Position numbers and translations under genes: made by a program
Assembly (NCBI GenBank): GCA_965212145.1
Contig: CBDBUY010000009.1
Span: 248,001-312,000 of the forward strand
Direction of reading: 5' to 3'
Length of the DNA: 64,000 nt
Source: JAAEPI01 sp965212145
GTDB taxonomy: Bacteria > Bacteroidota > Bacteroidia > Cytophagales > Cyclobacteriaceae
Notes under the pieces: model-generated
What the model saw: the letters and a program-made list of their open reading frames with translations, nothing else
The model's database searches: none
Told to the model about the DNA's origin: nothing
Shown: piece after piece, positions 63,051-64,000 of the stretch
Numbering within the stretch: position 1 is the stretch's first letter
How the letters are laid out: each line of letters starts with the position of its first letter

Positions 63051-63881
63051 ATGGAAGAAAAATTCTTAACCAAAATCATGTCGGCGCATGAAAACTGCCG
63101 ACAATGCCCTAAGTCAGAAGAAATCGCTGGTTTTTTCAATCAACTATTGGGGCTGCTTTTCCCAACCTTTACGAGTCAGAGAATAACAGATCGTGAAAAA
63201 CTTAGACAGGGTTTTGAAAATCTCAGGTCAACTTTGGATGCCTTCCTGACCAGACAAAATCAAAGTGATCAACCAATTTCTGAACGATTTTTTCAAGAAA
63301 TTCCGACTGTCTACAATCTGATGCAAAAGGATGTGGATGCGATCCTTGCAGGTGATCCCGCGGCGAAAGACAGAGAAGAGATCATTCGATCGTACCCCGG
63401 TTTTTACGCCATCACGGCCTATCGCGTAGCACATTTGCTTTTGACCCTTGGTGCCGAAAATTTGCCGAGAAGCATCACCGAACACGCACATAGCAGAACG
63501 GGAATTGATATTCATCCGGGGGCCCAAATCGGTGAATATTTCTGCATTGATCACGGCACGGGCGTGGTAATCGGTGAAACAACAATTATCGGGAATCATG
63601 TCAAAATCTATCAAGGAGTCACGCTGGGTGGACTCAGTGTAGACAAGAGAATGGCCAACACGAAAAGGCATCCAACGATCGAAGATGAGGTGGTTATTTA
63701 TTCAGGAGCCACGATTCTCGGTGGAGAAACTGTGATCGGAAAAGGATCGGTTATTGGAGGAAATGTCTGGCTCACAAAGAGTGTTCCGGCTGGAGCTAAA
63801 GTTTATTATAAAACACAATTAGTAACTGACGGAGAAGACTCAGGATCTGAAATGGTTGTGATCAAAGAAGCAATCTCATGA
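63051..63881 (+). CDS. cysE: serine O-acetyltransferase
   Basis: Forms O-acetylserine, the precursor of cysteine. 276 residues: a helical N-terminal domain (residues ~1-145) and a left-handed beta-helix with the hexapeptide repeats and catalytic His residues in DIHPGAQIGEYFCIDHGTG, GVTLGGL and TKRHPTIED. The long N-terminal domain resembles EpsC/SrpH-type enzymes. It overlaps the cysteine synthase start by four bases, so precursor supply and use are coupled. Confidence 0.95.
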   Translation: MEEKFLTKIMSAHENCRQCPKSEEIAGFFNQLLGLLFPTFTSQRITDREKLRQGFENLRSTLDAFLTRQNQSDQPISERFFQEIPTVYNLMQKDVDAILAGDPAAKDREEIIRSYPGFYAITAYRVAHLLLTLGAENLPRSITEHAHSRTGIDIHPGAQIGEYFCIDHGTGVVIGETTIIGNHVKIYQGVTLGGLSVDKRMANTKRHPTIEDEVVIYSGATILGGETVIGKGSVIGGNVWLTKSVPAGAKVYYKTQLVTDGEDSGSEMVVIKEAIS

Positions 63882-64000
63882 ACGTATTTGACTTAATAGG
63901 AAACACTCCTCTTATTCGCATTCAGCAGATTCACAAGAATCCTAAAGTGGAAATCTACGGAAAGCTGGAAGGCCAGAACCCGGGAGGGAGCGTCAAGGAT
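63878..64000 (+). CDS. cysteine synthase (partial, C-terminus beyond window)
   Basis: Only the first 41 codons are present: MNVFDLIGNTPLIRI followed by LEGQNPGGSVKD, where the Lys is the PLP Schiff-base residue. This identifies an O-acetylserine sulfhydrylase (CysK or CysM). The end is cut by the window. ATGA overlap with cysE. Confidence 0.93.
   Translation, partial: MNVFDLIGNTPLIRIQQIHKNPKVEIYGKLEGQNPGGSVKD

Noticed and set aside
1..64000. CRISPR arrays, insertion sequences, prophage or integrative elements, tRNA genes
   Set aside because: No regular spaced repeats, transposase or integrase frames, or cloverleaf-like sequences with CCA ends were seen on reading both strands.

Overview
The window is a gene-dense chromosomal segment from a Bacteroidota bacterium, most likely a marine Cytophagales-type lineage. 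Supporting signs are a PorQ-like type IX secretion protein, many secreted or lipoprotein genes with Bacteroidota-style signal peptides ending in AQ or QQ, repeated TAnnTTTG promoter elements just upstream of start codons, class-typical forms of HslU, Lon, RseP and DnaA, and a methylmalonyl-CoA mutase. I see no tRNA, rRNA, CRISPR array, insertion sequence, integrase or prophage gene. No gene-free stretch exceeds about 230 bases.

Layout. 1-4765: a membrane pyrophosphatase cut by the window edge, a pterin pair (PTPS-type enzyme and FolE), then divergently an APS-reductase-type CysH coupled to a sugar epimerase and a stand-alone HsdR-N-like protein. 4753-11034: a flavin reductase, an operon of three exported amidohydrolase-fold proteins (two without metal ligands) closed by a strong terminator, and a purine nucleoside phosphorylase. 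11115-18594: an exported retropepsin-PDZ protein, a class III aminotransferase, a split transketolase, an exported M28 peptidase and a frameshifted TPR histidine kinase. 18597-25352: mixed housekeeping genes (acetyltransferase, YigZ, DinB-like, CutC, SGNH hydrolase, a nucleoside-kinase-like P-loop protein, Pth, a flavoprotein). 25404-30772: GalM converging on a four-gene chain GT2, GT39, D-threonine-aldolase-like, Gfo/Idh/MocA. 30909-35287: dnaX with an A10 frame switch, and three unknown proteins. 35317-42513: an exported 1400-residue TPR-CHAT protease and a fused methylmalonyl-CoA mutase. 42743-55206: dnaA, HtrA, dxr, rseP, a PD40-OmpA protein, lon, porQ (frameshifted) and hslU, which are largely replication, envelope-stress and proteolysis genes. 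55203-64000: a MORN lipoprotein, DoxX-like and small beta-barrel proteins, a two-component system with an adjacent TonB-type receptor, an amidohydrolase, a VOC protein, and cysE coupled to a cysteine synthase cut by the window end.

How genes work together. CysH at one end and CysE plus cysteine synthase at the other cover sulfate reduction and cysteine formation. Lon, HtrA, RseP and HslU form an envelope and cytoplasmic quality-control set. The response regulator, kinase and receptor look like one regulon, because a nearly identical 16-base box precedes both the regulator and the receptor.

I did not find a clearly new multi-gene system. The best leads are the shared box of the 56-61 kb regulon, the dnaX A10 switch in a DnaX without its zinc module, the exported TPR-CHAT protease, and the amidohydrolase operon with two apparent pseudoenzymes. 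Two other genes (a TPR kinase and porQ) are broken at short homopolymers, so sequencing error must be excluded before the dnaX frame switch is taken as biological.
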